A stretch of 64,000 nt of DNA, from the NCBI GenBank assembly GCA_910575475.1, contig CAJTGD010000009.1, positions 1-64,000 of the forward strand, read 5' to 3'. Both the position numbers and the translations under genes were made by a program. The stretch comes from Lachnospiraceae bacterium (GTDB lineage Bacteria; Bacillota; Clostridia; Lachnospirales; Lachnospiraceae). Positions 25,841 through 33,698 of the stretch are shown here, piece after piece. Below the pieces are notes generated by a model that saw nothing but the letters and a program-made list of their open reading frames with translations, was not told the DNA's origin and searched no databases. Each line of letters begins with the position of its first letter. Position 1 is the first letter of the stretch.

Positions 25841-27082
25841 ATGCGGAATTATCGAACTATCAAGACAGCGATCGGAATAGAAGCGGCGGCACTTACCGTA
25901 TGTGCGGCTGTTCTGGGAATCGGTCAGATACGGAACACGGACCTTTCTCACCAGTCGGAGCAGACCGGCGCGTATATCTCGGCAGAGGATCCTGGTCATC
26001 TGAAATACATAGACGGTACCATAGTGATCGGCGAAAAAGAAACGGATGGAACGTCTGATCCGGATACCGGCCTGGATTCTAGCGCGAATCCGGGATCCGA
26101 TACCGGGCCGGATTCCGGCACGCAAAAGAAGGAATACATAAAATGGGTGGATTTTGATGTGACGGCAGAGGCCATGAAGCGGGCCTGCCAGTATGACACG
26201 GACACCTACAGAAAAGAAATCCACCTGGACTGGATCGACCTGCTTGCGGTCCTGGGCGCAAAATACGGAGGGGATTTCAAACGGTACCGTGCAGACGACC
26301 TGGACGGCATCGCTAAAACACTTCTCTCCGGGGAGATTTCCGTAGAAGATTATACAAAGGATATGAAATATTTTCCCTATTACAGGGAAGCATATGGAGC
26401 AGTGCTGGGAGGCATGGTCGGAGAATATCAGCTGGAGCAATCCCCGGGCACTGACAGCAGACCGGAAAAAAGCGAGACAGAATCCACAGAAGAACCGTCC
26501 GCACACTGGAAATCCTATTACGGCCTGAAAGCGTTCTCTCCCATTGCAAAAGGATTCCCCTATTCGGATTTTGACGACTTCGGGGTGGCAAGAAGCTATG
26601 GATACCGCCGCAGCCATCTGGGGCATGACATGATGGGACAGGTGGGCACGCCCGTCATCAGCGTGGAATCCGGTCGGGTCACAGCCCTCGGCTGGAATCA
26701 GTACGGCGGCTGGCGGATCGGGATTGAAAGCTTTGACGGAACGCGGTATTACTACTATGCCCACCTGCGGCAGAACCGTCCTTATGCCGAAGGGCTGAAG
26801 GAGGGGGATATCGTACAGGCCGGAGACGTGATCGGATACATGGGCCGTACCGGATACAGCAAGAAAGAAAATGTAAACAATATCGACGAATCCCATCTCC
26901 ACTTCGGACTGCAGCTCATCTTCGACGAATCCCAGAGGGAAGGCAGCGGGGAAATCTGGGTCAGCGGATATGAACTGATCCGTTTTCTTTCCGGAAACCG
27001 CTCCGAAGTGATCCGGAACGATGAGACAAAGGAATGGACCCGGGTCTATCAGATGCAGGATCCGTCCGTACCGGCATCCTGA
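25841..27082 (+). CDS. M23 family metallopeptidase, membrane anchored
   Basis: Predicted peptidoglycan endopeptidase. The 413-residue protein has one N-terminal membrane segment (about 8-28), an acidic Asp/Pro/Ser-rich linker, a middle region (about 105-205), and a C-terminal LytM domain (about 235-390). Zinc ligands are intact: HLGHD (first His and Asp), YYYAHLRQN and HLHFGLQ. The ATG at 25841 has GGGGAG seven bases upstream. The enzyme should face the outside of the membrane or the forespore gap. It precedes a GerA-family gene, which hints at a sporulation or germination context, though SpoIIQ identity cannot be claimed. Confidence 0.88.
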   Translation: MRNYRTIKTAIGIEAAALTVCAAVLGIGQIRNTDLSHQSEQTGAYISAEDPGHLKYIDGTIVIGEKETDGTSDPDTGLDSSANPGSDTGPDSGTQKKEYIKWVDFDVTAEAMKRACQYDTDTYRKEIHLDWIDLLAVLGAKYGGDFKRYRADDLDGIAKTLLSGEISVEDYTKDMKYFPYYREAYGAVLGGMVGEYQLEQSPGTDSRPEKSETESTEEPSAHWKSYYGLKAFSPIAKGFPYSDFDDFGVARSYGYRRSHLGHDMMGQVGTPVISVESGRVTALGWNQYGGWRIGIESFDGTRYYYYAHLRQNRPYAEGLKEGDIVQAGDVIGYMGRTGYSKKENVNNIDESHLHFGLQLIFDESQREGSGEIWVSGYELIRFLSGNRSEVIRNDETKEWTRVYQMQDPSVPAS

Positions 27083-27111
27083 AAGCCTCAAAGGATTTTC
27101 TTTGTTTTTGA

Positions 27112-27141
27112 GAATAATTTTGATCCCCGGCGGAGATTCTA
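27112..27141 (+). promoter_or_regulatory. Candidate sigma-G promoter of the GerA-family gene
   Basis: GAATA (27112-27116) and GATTCTA (27135-27141) with an 18-base spacer match the Bacillus sigma-G consensus GHATR-N18-CATWHTA except for the first base of the -10. It lies about 54 bases before the start and no sigma-A promoter is visible. Confidence 0.5.
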
Positions 27142-27194
27142 TATACTGATAGAAACGGTTCATGTATGCCGTGCAGGAAAGGACTCTGATTTGT

Positions 27195-28562
27195 ATGATA
27201 GATAAAATTTCTAAAAAAGTGATGCCTTCCTTTGAGGAAAATATTGCCTATATGGATCAACTCCTTCCGGTGAAGGAGAGCTTTGATATCATCCGCCGGG
27301 ATATTGTGATCGGAGAACGGGAGGCAACCTTTTATTTCATTGACGGTTTTACCAAGGATGAGACTTTAGTGAAGATCATGGACGCTTTCTTCCGGGTGAC
27401 GCCCGATGACATGCCGGAAGATGCGACCACATTTGCCAGGACAAAGATCCCCTACGTGGAAGTGGATGTCCTCGGCGATTACGACCAGGTCATGCGCAAC
27501 ATCCTCTCCGGAATGACCTGCCTGTTCATCAGCGGCTATGAGGTGTGCATTGCCATCGACTGCAGGACTTACCCTGCCAGAAGCGTAGGGGAGCCGGAAA
27601 AGGACAAGTCTCTCCGGGGCTCCCGGGATGGTTTTGTAGAGACCATCGTATTCAACACTGCCCTGATCCGGCGGCGGATCCGCGACCCTCATCTGGTCAT
27701 GGAGATGACAGAAGCCGGTCAGACCTCCCGGACAGACATTGCCATCTGTTATATCCAGGACCGTGTGGACAAGGACCTGCTGAACAATATAAAGCAGCGG
27801 ATCGACGCGCTCCATATGGACGACCTGCGCATGAACCAGCAGAGCCTGGCTGAGGCGATCTACCACCGGAAATGGTTCAATCCCTTTCCCAAGTTTAAGT
27901 TCACAGAGCGCCCGGATACCGCGGCTGCCTGTCTTCTGGAAGGAAAGGTGGTGATCCTGGTGGATAATTCCCCCTCCGCCATGATCCTGCCCACCTCCAT
28001 CCTGGATATTGTGGAAGAGGCCAATGACTATTATTTCCCGAAGATCACAGGAACCTACTTAAAGATCTCCCGGGCGGTCATTGCATTTCTCACCGTGTTC
28101 CTGACGCCTGTATTTCTGCTTTTTATGCAGAACCTGGACTGGCTGCCGGAAGTATTTTCCTTTGTAGCGGTCAAAGACATGGTCAATATCCCGTTGGTGT
28201 TCCAGCTCCTGCTCCTGGAGGTTGCCATCGACGGTCTCCATCTGGCGGCGTTGAATACGCCCAGCATGCTCAGTACCCCCTTAAGTGTGATCACCGCCCT
28301 GGTGCTGGGGGAATTTTCCGTATCCTCCGGCTGGTTCAACGCGGAGGTGATGCTGTATATGGCCTTTGTCGCCATGGCGAATTATGCCCAGCCCAACTTT
28401 GAGCTTGGATATGCCATGAAGTTCATGCGGATCCTCCTTCTGATCCTGACAGCCTTATTCAACTGGATCGGGTTCGCGGCAGGCTGCGTCATCGTGTTCT
28501 GCTTCCTGCTCTTTAATAAGACGCTGACCGGAAGAAGCTTTCTGAATGTGAAAATGAATTGA
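27195..28562 (+). CDS. GerA-family spore germination protein (GerAA/SpoVAF type)
   Basis: Spore inner-membrane protein of the GerA/SpoVAF family. From the ATG at 27195 it has 455 residues: a soluble N-terminal half (about 1-285) and a C-terminal half with about five membrane helices, including YFPKITGTYLKISRAVIAFL, typical of GerAA. The N-terminus (LPVKESFDIIRRDIVIG) looks more like SpoVAF than a classic GerAA. No GerAB or GerAC partner follows, which also fits SpoVAF. AAAGGA is about 12 bases before the chosen ATG; an upstream ATG at 27162 lacks a site. Confidence 0.85.
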   Translation: MIDKISKKVMPSFEENIAYMDQLLPVKESFDIIRRDIVIGEREATFYFIDGFTKDETLVKIMDAFFRVTPDDMPEDATTFARTKIPYVEVDVLGDYDQVMRNILSGMTCLFISGYEVCIAIDCRTYPARSVGEPEKDKSLRGSRDGFVETIVFNTALIRRRIRDPHLVMEMTEAGQTSRTDIAICYIQDRVDKDLLNNIKQRIDALHMDDLRMNQQSLAEAIYHRKWFNPFPKFKFTERPDTAAACLLEGKVVILVDNSPSAMILPTSILDIVEEANDYYFPKITGTYLKISRAVIAFLTVFLTPVFLLFMQNLDWLPEVFSFVAVKDMVNIPLVFQLLLLEVAIDGLHLAALNTPSMLSTPLSVITALVLGEFSVSSGWFNAEVMLYMAFVAMANYAQPNFELGYAMKFMRILLLILTALFNWIGFAAGCVIVFCFLLFNKTLTGRSFLNVKMN

Positions 28563-28568
28563 GTAAAG

Positions 28569-28603
28569 AACTGTGCAAAAATAACTTGCTTTTTTGCGCA
28601 GTT
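28569..28603. terminator. Stem-loop after the GerA-family gene
   Basis: 13-bp stem AACTGTGCAAAAA (28569-28581) with TTTTTGCGCAGTT (28591-28603), one wobble. It follows the gene closely but the next bases are CCTAAGG rather than T, so it may be a weak terminator or part of the repeat cluster that follows. Confidence 0.5.
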
Positions 28604-28617
28604 CCTAAGGTACGCCT

Positions 28618-28649
28618 GCCACTGGCAGCCTTTCTGCATACGATGGTAT
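28618..28649 (+). repeat. Dispersed repeat R1, copy a
   Basis: 32-bp element beginning GCCACTGGCAGCCTTTCTGC and ending ATACGATGGTAT. An identical copy is at 39841-39872 and an inverted copy with one mismatch at 43982-44013, all intergenic. Confidence 0.9.
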
Positions 28650-28684
28650 GTGAGGCGGAAGTCCCGCAGCCCTTCCGCTTCACT

Positions 28685-29350
28685 TTACAGCTCCCTGCTC
28701 AATTTTTCTCCCAGCACCTTTTTTGAAACAGGCTTTTTGTAAAATAGAACAGAGAGCGCATACTCCAAAGCACCTCCCGCCAGACTCAGAGCAACCCCGA
28801 TCAGCGCGCCCCGCACCAACGAACCCATATTTTCCCCCAGAAAATCCGACCGCAAGATCGACATCATGAAAAACGAAATGAAGCCGGACAGAGAAAAACA
28901 CATCACAAGAAATGCAGGAAATGATTTATACAGAACTCCTGTAAAAGCCAAGATCACTGCCGCTAAAAACCCCAGAAAGACGAGATGCATAGCACTCTGA
29001 GCAGTTTTGTCCGGATAAATGAGGACGATCACCGCTTTTTTCAGAGCGATGATCAGATACGCTGCCAGTGTTGCGCACAGACTCATCACTGTCGGAACAG
29101 ATGTCTGCAGTTTTTTTCTGACAGGAGAGGCCAGCACGATATCAACCGCATTTAAAGAAAAAAGAATCTGCACGGGTATCATTGCGCAGGCCAGCAGCAT
29201 ATACCCGTCCAGCGGCGTCGTAATTCCTGCCAATTCCAGGGCAAAGCATAACATATCTACCACCGTGCATACGATCAGCAGCACCAGATTTGTTTTGATT
29301 CCATACCCGTAACGTAATAACCGAATTCCCATTTTCATATCATTGATCAT
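28685..29350 (-). CDS. ABC transporter membrane protein, second subunit
   Basis: 221-residue integral membrane protein with about six hydrophobic segments, opening MINDMKMGIRLLRYGYGIKTN. It is the last gene of a GntR-ATPase-membrane-membrane unit and overlaps the preceding membrane gene by 11 bases. GGAGG is five bases before its ATG. It has no strong family match by eye; the operon layout (YtrA-like regulator plus ABC-2-like transporter) supports a transporter subunit. Substrate unknown; related operons respond to cell-wall antibiotics. Confidence 0.75.
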   Translation of the reverse strand: MINDMKMGIRLLRYGYGIKTNLVLLIVCTVVDMLCFALELAGITTPLDGYMLLACAMIPVQILFSLNAVDIVLASPVRKKLQTSVPTVMSLCATLAAYLIIALKKAVIVLIYPDKTAQSAMHLVFLGFLAAVILAFTGVLYKSFPAFLVMCFSLSGFISFFMMSILRSDFLGENMGSLVRGALIGVALSLAGGALEYALSVLFYKKPVSKKVLGEKLSREL

Positions 29351-29960
29351 AATATCCTCCCTTCACTCTCCTCATTGCTTTGCTTACGGTCAGAACACTG
29401 ACCAGGACTCCAAGGACAAGAAAAAGCAGCTCAAATCCAACCCGGAACCGCCATAATCCTGACCGGTACACGCAAAGCAGACATCCCAGAACCAGAAGCG
29501 CCGAAATCTGCCCTATACAGGCATTGACCGCAAGTCCGCCCCCATACCTTGCCAAAAATGTGCCCGCTGTGGAAAAAACATAAGAAACCATTGCCATAAG
29601 CAGCAGCCCTCCCCATTGCCCTGTAAACAGCTCACAGACCGCCAGGATTCCAAAAGCTGTCAGGAGCTTGCGCAGCAGATCCAATATCAACGCATTTTTC
29701 ATGATCTCCATTCCCATGTCGGAGGTCCGAAGAACGTCCATCCTTTCCGACTCCTTTGCCATCAGCCCGGAAAACAGCCAGTGATCGGAAAGGATCTCCG
29801 CCATCGTCAGAAGCATTGCCGTCGCCGTCAGCCCCGGTTCTCCGCAAAAGCTTCCGATGCCAATGCCGACTCCTGCCAATACCGCAGGCATCAGGAGAAA
29901 GATGCACACCTTGTATGAAAAGGAAGAAAAGACCAGATAGCTTTTTATTTTTTTCTTCAT
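29340..29960 (-). CDS. ABC transporter membrane protein, first subunit
   Basis: 206 residues with about five to six membrane segments. The start MKKKIKSYLVFSSFSYKVC is an ATG overlapping the ATPase stop (ATGA at 29957-29960), so the two are translationally coupled. A much longer open frame upstream of this ATG is only the ATPase gene read in another frame. The protein resembles the small membrane partners of YtrA-regulated ABC exporters, with no further specific motif. Confidence 0.75.
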   Translation of the reverse strand: MKKKIKSYLVFSSFSYKVCIFLLMPAVLAGVGIGIGSFCGEPGLTATAMLLTMAEILSDHWLFSGLMAKESERMDVLRTSDMGMEIMKNALILDLLRKLLTAFGILAVCELFTGQWGGLLLMAMVSYVFSTAGTFLARYGGGLAVNACIGQISALLVLGCLLCVYRSGLWRFRVGFELLFLVLGVLVSVLTVSKAMRRVKGGYYDQ

Positions 29961-30880
29961 AAGCCTGAACCCCTTCCTTTCCGGGGGCTGTTCGCCGTGT
30001 TTGCTTTCATCACCGCCACGCAGATCTGAGAAAGGGTGGGAATCTCCACGGCGATGTCCAGTCCGGCCAGACGTTCCAGATCCCGGGTCCGGCAGATCCC
30101 CTCGAACCCGTAGGAGTTCCTGCTCATGGAAAACAGGATCTCCTCTGCCTGGCCTGCGTCCGACGCTTCCCCTTTTACCAGAGCATATTCTTCCTTCAGA
30201 TTTTCCACAAATCCTTCCTCTACAATTGTCCCATGCTCCATGATGAGGCAATAGTCCGTCACATTTTCCATATCCGCAATATTGTGGGTGGAAAAAAAGA
30301 TCGAGCGTTCTCCGTCCCCCTCCTCCAGATAGTCCCGCATCCTGTCACAAAGCTGCTCCCGCATGAGAGGATCCAGCGGGGACGCAGGTTCATCCATGAT
30401 CAAAAGCTCCGTATCCCTGGACAGCACGGCCGCCAGCATCAGCTTCATCCGATTGCCGTCGGAAAGCTTTTTCACGCTCTTCGTCATGGACCGGCTGATC
30501 CCCATTTCTTCGCAGAGTTCCCGAAACCGTTCTTTCTGAAAACCCGTAAACAGCAGCCCGCTGATCTCCTCCACCTGACGAATGGTCCAGTGGGGCAGAT
30601 AATAGCTGCCAGGCCCCATATAGCCGATCCGCTCCTGCACGCTGCCGTCCAGCTTCCGGCTCCGGTCTCCAAAGTAGGACACCTCCCCCTGGAAATCCAG
30701 CCGGATACCGGAGAGTATGTTTAAAAGCGTGGTCTTACCCGCTCCGTTTTCCCCGATCAATGCTGTGGCAAAGCCCCTGGGAATCTCCAGTCTCGGAATC
30801 GAAAGCTGAAAGTCTCCGTATTTCTTTTTCAGATTGCCTGCCTGTATTACGCTTTCCTGTTTTTGTTCTGATTGTTTCAT
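29957..30880 (-). CDS. ABC transporter ATP-binding protein
   Basis: 307 residues. Walker A GENGAGKTTLL, signature-like KKLSDGNRMKLMLAAVL (SDGNR in place of SGGQ), Walker B TELLIMDEPASPLDP and the H-loop FFSTHNIADME are visible. The diverged signature is typical of BcrA/YtrB-type exporter ATPases. A C-terminal extension of about 80 residues follows the ATPase core. It is co-operonic with the GntR regulator 44 bp upstream and two membrane proteins downstream. Confidence 0.92.
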   Translation of the reverse strand: MKQSEQKQESVIQAGNLKKKYGDFQLSIPRLEIPRGFATALIGENGAGKTTLLNILSGIRLDFQGEVSYFGDRSRKLDGSVQERIGYMGPGSYYLPHWTIRQVEEISGLLFTGFQKERFRELCEEMGISRSMTKSVKKLSDGNRMKLMLAAVLSRDTELLIMDEPASPLDPLMREQLCDRMRDYLEEGDGERSIFFSTHNIADMENVTDYCLIMEHGTIVEEGFVENLKEEYALVKGEASDAGQAEEILFSMSRNSYGFEGICRTRDLERLAGLDIAVEIPTLSQICVAVMKANTANSPRKGRGSGL

Positions 30881-30924
30881 ATCCTCCCGCCCTTTCTGTT
30901 TGTCTGTGTGTCTATATCTTCCGG

Positions 30925-31317
30925 TTATTCCGGTCCGTTTTTTTGTTCCTCGCTCATGTCCAGCAATACCCGCAGTGTCATTTCCAGGTCACTTCGCGGC
31001 ATACCCGCGATCTCCGCGGCGTGGATCGCCTCTGTCAGGGCTTCTTCCACCCGGCGCAGATGCTGTTCCTTAAGCATCTCGCTGTCCTGGGCATTGACGT
31101 AGAAGCCCTTTCCCTGGACAGCGGTCACCAGCCCCTCCGACGCAAGCAGCTCATACGCTTTCATCGTGGTAATGACACTGATCTTCAATTCCTTCGCCAG
31201 ACTGCGGATGGAAGGAAGATACTCCCCCTCCTTCAGCCTGCCCGCCAGAATGTCTGTCTTCATCTGTTCCGCGATCTGCTGATAAATGGGAATCCCGGAA
31301 TTCTGTAATAATTTCAA
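30925..31317 (-). CDS. GntR-family regulator, YtrA subfamily (TTG start)
   Basis: 130 residues: an N-terminal winged helix (IPIYQQIAEQMKTDILAGRL through VITTMKAYELLASEGLVTAV) and a short C-terminal helical tail, the YtrA arrangement without an effector domain. The frame begins with TTG at 31317, preceded by AGGTG and GGAG; starting at the next Met would cut the conserved first helix. It heads the ABC operon and, as in Bacillus ytr, probably represses it. Confidence 0.9.
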   Translation of the reverse strand: MKLLQNSGIPIYQQIAEQMKTDILAGRLKEGEYLPSIRSLAKELKISVITTMKAYELLASEGLVTAVQGKGFYVNAQDSEMLKEQHLRRVEEALTEAIHAAEIAGMPRSDLEMTLRVLLDMSEEQKNGPE

Positions 31318-31355
31318 ATCTCCATCACCTGCACTTTTTATCTGTTTATATGTTA

Positions 31356-31384
31356 TATATACACTATAATCAGATCTTTGTCAA
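31356..31384 (-). promoter_or_regulatory. Promoter of the GntR-ABC operon
   Basis: TTGACA (31379-31384) and TATATA (31356-31361) spaced 17 bases on the minus strand. AT-rich inverted sequence around TATATGTTATATA overlaps the -10 and is a plausible site for the GntR protein. Confidence 0.65.
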
Positions 31385-31406
31385 GCACTTTTGGAAAAAA
31401 ACACAT

Positions 31407-31420
31407 GTACGGTTGGACGA
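31407..31420 (+). repeat. Partial copy of hairpin repeat R4
   Basis: GTACGGTTGGACGA matches the left arm of the hairpin repeat at 12641-12703 exactly (12655-12668 there). The complementary right arm is absent here, so this looks like a truncated copy. Confidence 0.5.
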
Positions 31421-31433
31421 ACACCCGCCAGGA

Positions 31434-31482
31434 CGAAAAAAAGCTGCGGTACAGACCCAAAAATCTGTACCGCAGCTTTTTA
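31434..31482 (-). terminator. Terminator of the aspartate aminotransferase gene
   Basis: A perfect 15-bp stem (AAGCTGCGGTACAGA at 31441-31455, complement at 31464-31478) with A-run and T-run on either side, so it can work in both directions. On the minus strand it ends the aminotransferase gene. Confidence 0.9.
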
Positions 31483-31519
31483 TGAAGCAGTATGAAAACA
31501 GTTTTCTATCAAAATCATG

Positions 31520-31555
31520 TTATACTGTGCGGCAGATTTATCTGGCGCGCAGTAT
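31520..31555 (+). repeat. Dispersed repeat R2, copy a
   Basis: 36-bp element starting TTATACTG and ending GCAGTAT, sharing 31 of 36 positions with 43944-43979; a shorter related copy is at 57383-57405 in inverse orientation. It lies between the aminotransferase stop and its terminator. Confidence 0.7.
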
Positions 31556-31573
31556 TATTCAGAACAGCAGCCG

Positions 31574-32860
31574 TTATAGATTTCCCAGCAGCTTGTCAAT
31601 GCTGACCAGCTTTACGCTCAATACAAAGATCTCTGTTGCCACCCTCAGCTCCTCCAGTGTCGGATACGAAGGCGCGATCCGGATATTGCTGTCCTTCGGG
31701 TCCTTTCCATAAGGATAGGTCGCTCCTGCGTCCGTCATCACCAGTCCCGCTTCCTTGGCCTTCGCAACGATGGCCTTTGCACAGCCCTCCATGGCGTCAA
31801 AGGAAATGAAGTAACCGCCCCGTGGTGCGATCCAGGAACCGATCTCCAGCCCGCCCAGCTCTTTTTCCAGTGTATTCAGCACCGTGTCGAACTTGGGCCG
31901 CAGGATCTCCGCATGCTTCTTCATATGCTGCACCATGCCGGAAATGTCTCCGAAAAATCTGGCGTGGCGGAGCTGGTTCACCTTATCATGGCCGATGGTC
32001 TGCACCCGCATCTGCTTGCGGATCTCCACCAGGTTTGCGTCCGATGCCGCAAATGCCGCGATGCCGGAACCCGGAAAGCTGATCTTGGATGTGGACGCGA
32101 ACTTGTACACCAGATCCGGATTGCCTTCCTTTTTACATTCCATGAAGATCTCGATCAGGTAGTCCTGCTTGTCCTCATACAGATGATGGATGCCGTATGC
32201 ATTGTCCCAGTAGATCCGGAAATCCTTTGCCGCCGGTTTCAGGCACGCAAAACGATGGACCGTCTCATCCGAATAGGTGATCCCCTGCGGGTTGGAATAC
32301 TTGGGGACGCACCAGATTCCCTTGATGGACTCGTCTTCTGCAACCAGCTTTTCCACGATGTCCATATCTGGTCCCGTCGGTGTCATCGGAACGGTCACCA
32401 TCTCAATCCCGAAATGCTCCGTGATCGTAAAATGCCTGTCATACCCCGGCACCGGACACAAGAATTTCACCCGGTCCAGCTTCGCCCATGGCGTGCTGCC
32501 CATTACGCCGTGGGTCATCGCGTGGGAGATCATATCGTACATCACATTCAGGCTGGAATTTCCGAAAATAATGATATTATCCTTTGGAACCTCCATCATA
32601 TCCGCTAAAAGCTGCTTTGCCTCCCGGATTCCATCCAGTACCCCGTAATTTCTGCAGTCAATGCCTTCCTCGCAGATCATATCGGATTCCTTGTGCAGTA
32701 CGTCCATCATTTCCATAGACAGATTGAGCTGCGCGATAGACGGCTTTCCCCTGGACATGTCCAGACTCAGCTCCTTCGCCTTGACCGCTTCAAATTCCTG
32801 TTCCAGTTCCTTCTTTAATGCTTCCAGTTCTTCCGCATTCATCTCTCTGTATGACGGCAT
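31574..32860 (-). CDS. Aspartate aminotransferase, class Ic (Aminotran_MocR fold)
   Basis: PLP-dependent enzyme of the group represented by Mycobacterium AspC (Rv3722c), which converts aspartate and 2-oxoglutarate to oxaloacetate and glutamate. Key parts are LDMSRGKPS at the N-terminus, the WDNAYGIHHL Asp/Tyr pair that holds the cofactor, and the Schiff-base lysine in FASTSKISFPGSG. The start is the ATG at 32860, eight bases after GGAGG, giving 428 residues; an upstream TTG lies in that binding site. Monocistronic, with a large hairpin in its leader. Confidence 0.88.
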   Translation of the reverse strand: MPSYREMNAEELEALKKELEQEFEAVKAKELSLDMSRGKPSIAQLNLSMEMMDVLHKESDMICEEGIDCRNYGVLDGIREAKQLLADMMEVPKDNIIIFGNSSLNVMYDMISHAMTHGVMGSTPWAKLDRVKFLCPVPGYDRHFTITEHFGIEMVTVPMTPTGPDMDIVEKLVAEDESIKGIWCVPKYSNPQGITYSDETVHRFACLKPAAKDFRIYWDNAYGIHHLYEDKQDYLIEIFMECKKEGNPDLVYKFASTSKISFPGSGIAAFAASDANLVEIRKQMRVQTIGHDKVNQLRHARFFGDISGMVQHMKKHAEILRPKFDTVLNTLEKELGGLEIGSWIAPRGGYFISFDAMEGCAKAIVAKAKEAGLVMTDAGATYPYGKDPKDSNIRIAPSYPTLEELRVATEIFVLSVKLVSIDKLLGNL

Positions 32861-32880
32861 AATCTCAACCTCCAAACTTA

Positions 32881-32933
32881 AGGAGCTGTCATGAAATCAT
32901 ATTGAAATCCAATATGATTTCGTGACAGTTCCT
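32881..32933 (-). promoter_or_regulatory. Long hairpin in the aminotransferase leader
   Basis: Arms of 24 bases (32881-32904 and 32910-32933) pair completely if two G-T wobbles are allowed, around a five-base loop. It sits 21 bases before the start codon and close to the ribosome binding site. No T-run follows, so it is not a terminator; it may be a mobile mini-palindrome or a control element. Confidence 0.6.
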
Positions 32934-33061
32934 GACTCACCAACTTGTCACCGCTTGCTATTGTATATAATTTTCGGCAATTCGTCAAGAAAAAACTGCT
33001 CTGTCAGGCTAAAGTAGGGACAAAGGGTTATATTTTTTTGAAAAAAAATTCAAAAATCATT

Positions 33062-33089
33062 CACACATTTCTTCCGCACACATATTATG
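33062..33089 (+). promoter_or_regulatory. Candidate sigma-K-like promoter
   Basis: CACA (33062-33065), 15 bases, then CATATTATG (33081-33089) resembles the Bacillus sigma-K pattern MACM-N16-CATANNNTA, with one -10 mismatch. It lies 33 bases before the Gly/Cys-rich gene. No sigma-A promoter is evident. Confidence 0.3.
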
Positions 33090-33122
33090 GAACTGTAAAC
33101 AATCAATTTGGAGGATTTCAAA

Positions 33123-33392
33123 ATGAGTGATTTAAGCGCAACAAACTGTGGATGCGGATGTGAAAATTCCTGTGGCGGCGGTCTCTTCGGAGGCAGCGGA
33201 AACAATTCCTGTCTGTGGATCATCCTGCTTCTCATCTTCTGCGGCGGATGCGGCAACGGCTGCGGCAGAATGAGCGACGGCTGCGGATGCGGCAATGACA
33301 GCTGCCTGTGGATCATCCTGCTTCTCATCTTCTGCGGCGGATGCGGTAATGGCTGCGGCAGAATGAATGATGGATGCGGCTGCGGATGCTAA
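33123..33392 (+). CDS. Gly/Cys-rich small protein with duplicated hydrophobic unit
   Basis: 89 residues, function unknown. After a Cys-rich head (NCGCGCENSCGGG), a 31-residue unit is repeated: SCLWIILLLIFCGGCGNGCG followed by an RM(S/N)DGCGCG tail. Each unit has a nine-residue hydrophobic core flanked by Cys/Gly clusters, 16 or more Cys in all. Translation is well supported: GGAGG eight bases before the ATG and a strong terminator after the stop. Similar short Cys-rich proteins occur in Clostridia and include spore coat candidates; membrane or coat location is inference. Confidence 0.8.
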   Translation: MSDLSATNCGCGCENSCGGGLFGGSGNNSCLWIILLLIFCGGCGNGCGRMSDGCGCGNDSCLWIILLLIFCGGCGNGCGRMNDGCGCGC

Positions 33393-33485
33393 TTTTTTGA
33401 AGCAGCAGGGAACTGCAGAAGTTCCTTAGCCTGACGCGGCTCGGCTGTCTCCGGCAGCCCTGCCGCATTGTAATGCGTTTTATGT

Positions 33486-33520
33486 CCCCGGTACCCTGTT
33501 TCGTACCGGGGAGATTTTTT
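33486..33520 (+). terminator. Terminator of the Gly/Cys-rich gene
   Basis: 9-bp stem CCCCGGTAC (33486-33494) with GTACCGGGG (33503-33511), then AGATTTTTT to 33520. Confidence 0.88.
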
Positions 33521-33698
33521 ATTCTAATTGTTTCTCCTCTTTTCCATCTCTGCTGTGTATTTTTTCCGGCCCTCCGTCTTCGTTGCCTGTTTTTTCAGAT
33601 AAGCAATTCCTCAGGTCTGTATCGGTCTGTTTTCTTCTCATACAGCCTTCGTCAATCTCATAGACCGCATTTCCGTCGATGATCAATTTCGCTCTCAT
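33519..33698 (-). CDS. Small conserved-looking protein of unknown function
   Basis: 59 residues. It opens MRAKLIIDGNAVYEIDEGCM, a short strand-rich segment, and ends in a charged Lys/Glu/Asp tail. AGGAG is eight bases before the ATG at 33698, an ideal spacing; the longer open frame to 33902 has no such signal and overlaps the divergent neighbour. I believe similar minigenes occur in other Lachnospiraceae but cannot verify. The stop nearly touches the T-run of the convergent terminator. Confidence 0.55.
   Translation of the reverse strand: MRAKLIIDGNAVYEIDEGCMRRKQTDTDLRNCLSEKTGNEDGGPEKIHSRDGKEEKQLE

Noticed and set aside
25745-27163. Long minus-strand frame opposite the M23 peptidase
   Set aside because: Shadow of a well-supported peptidase gene with intact zinc ligands; no binding site.
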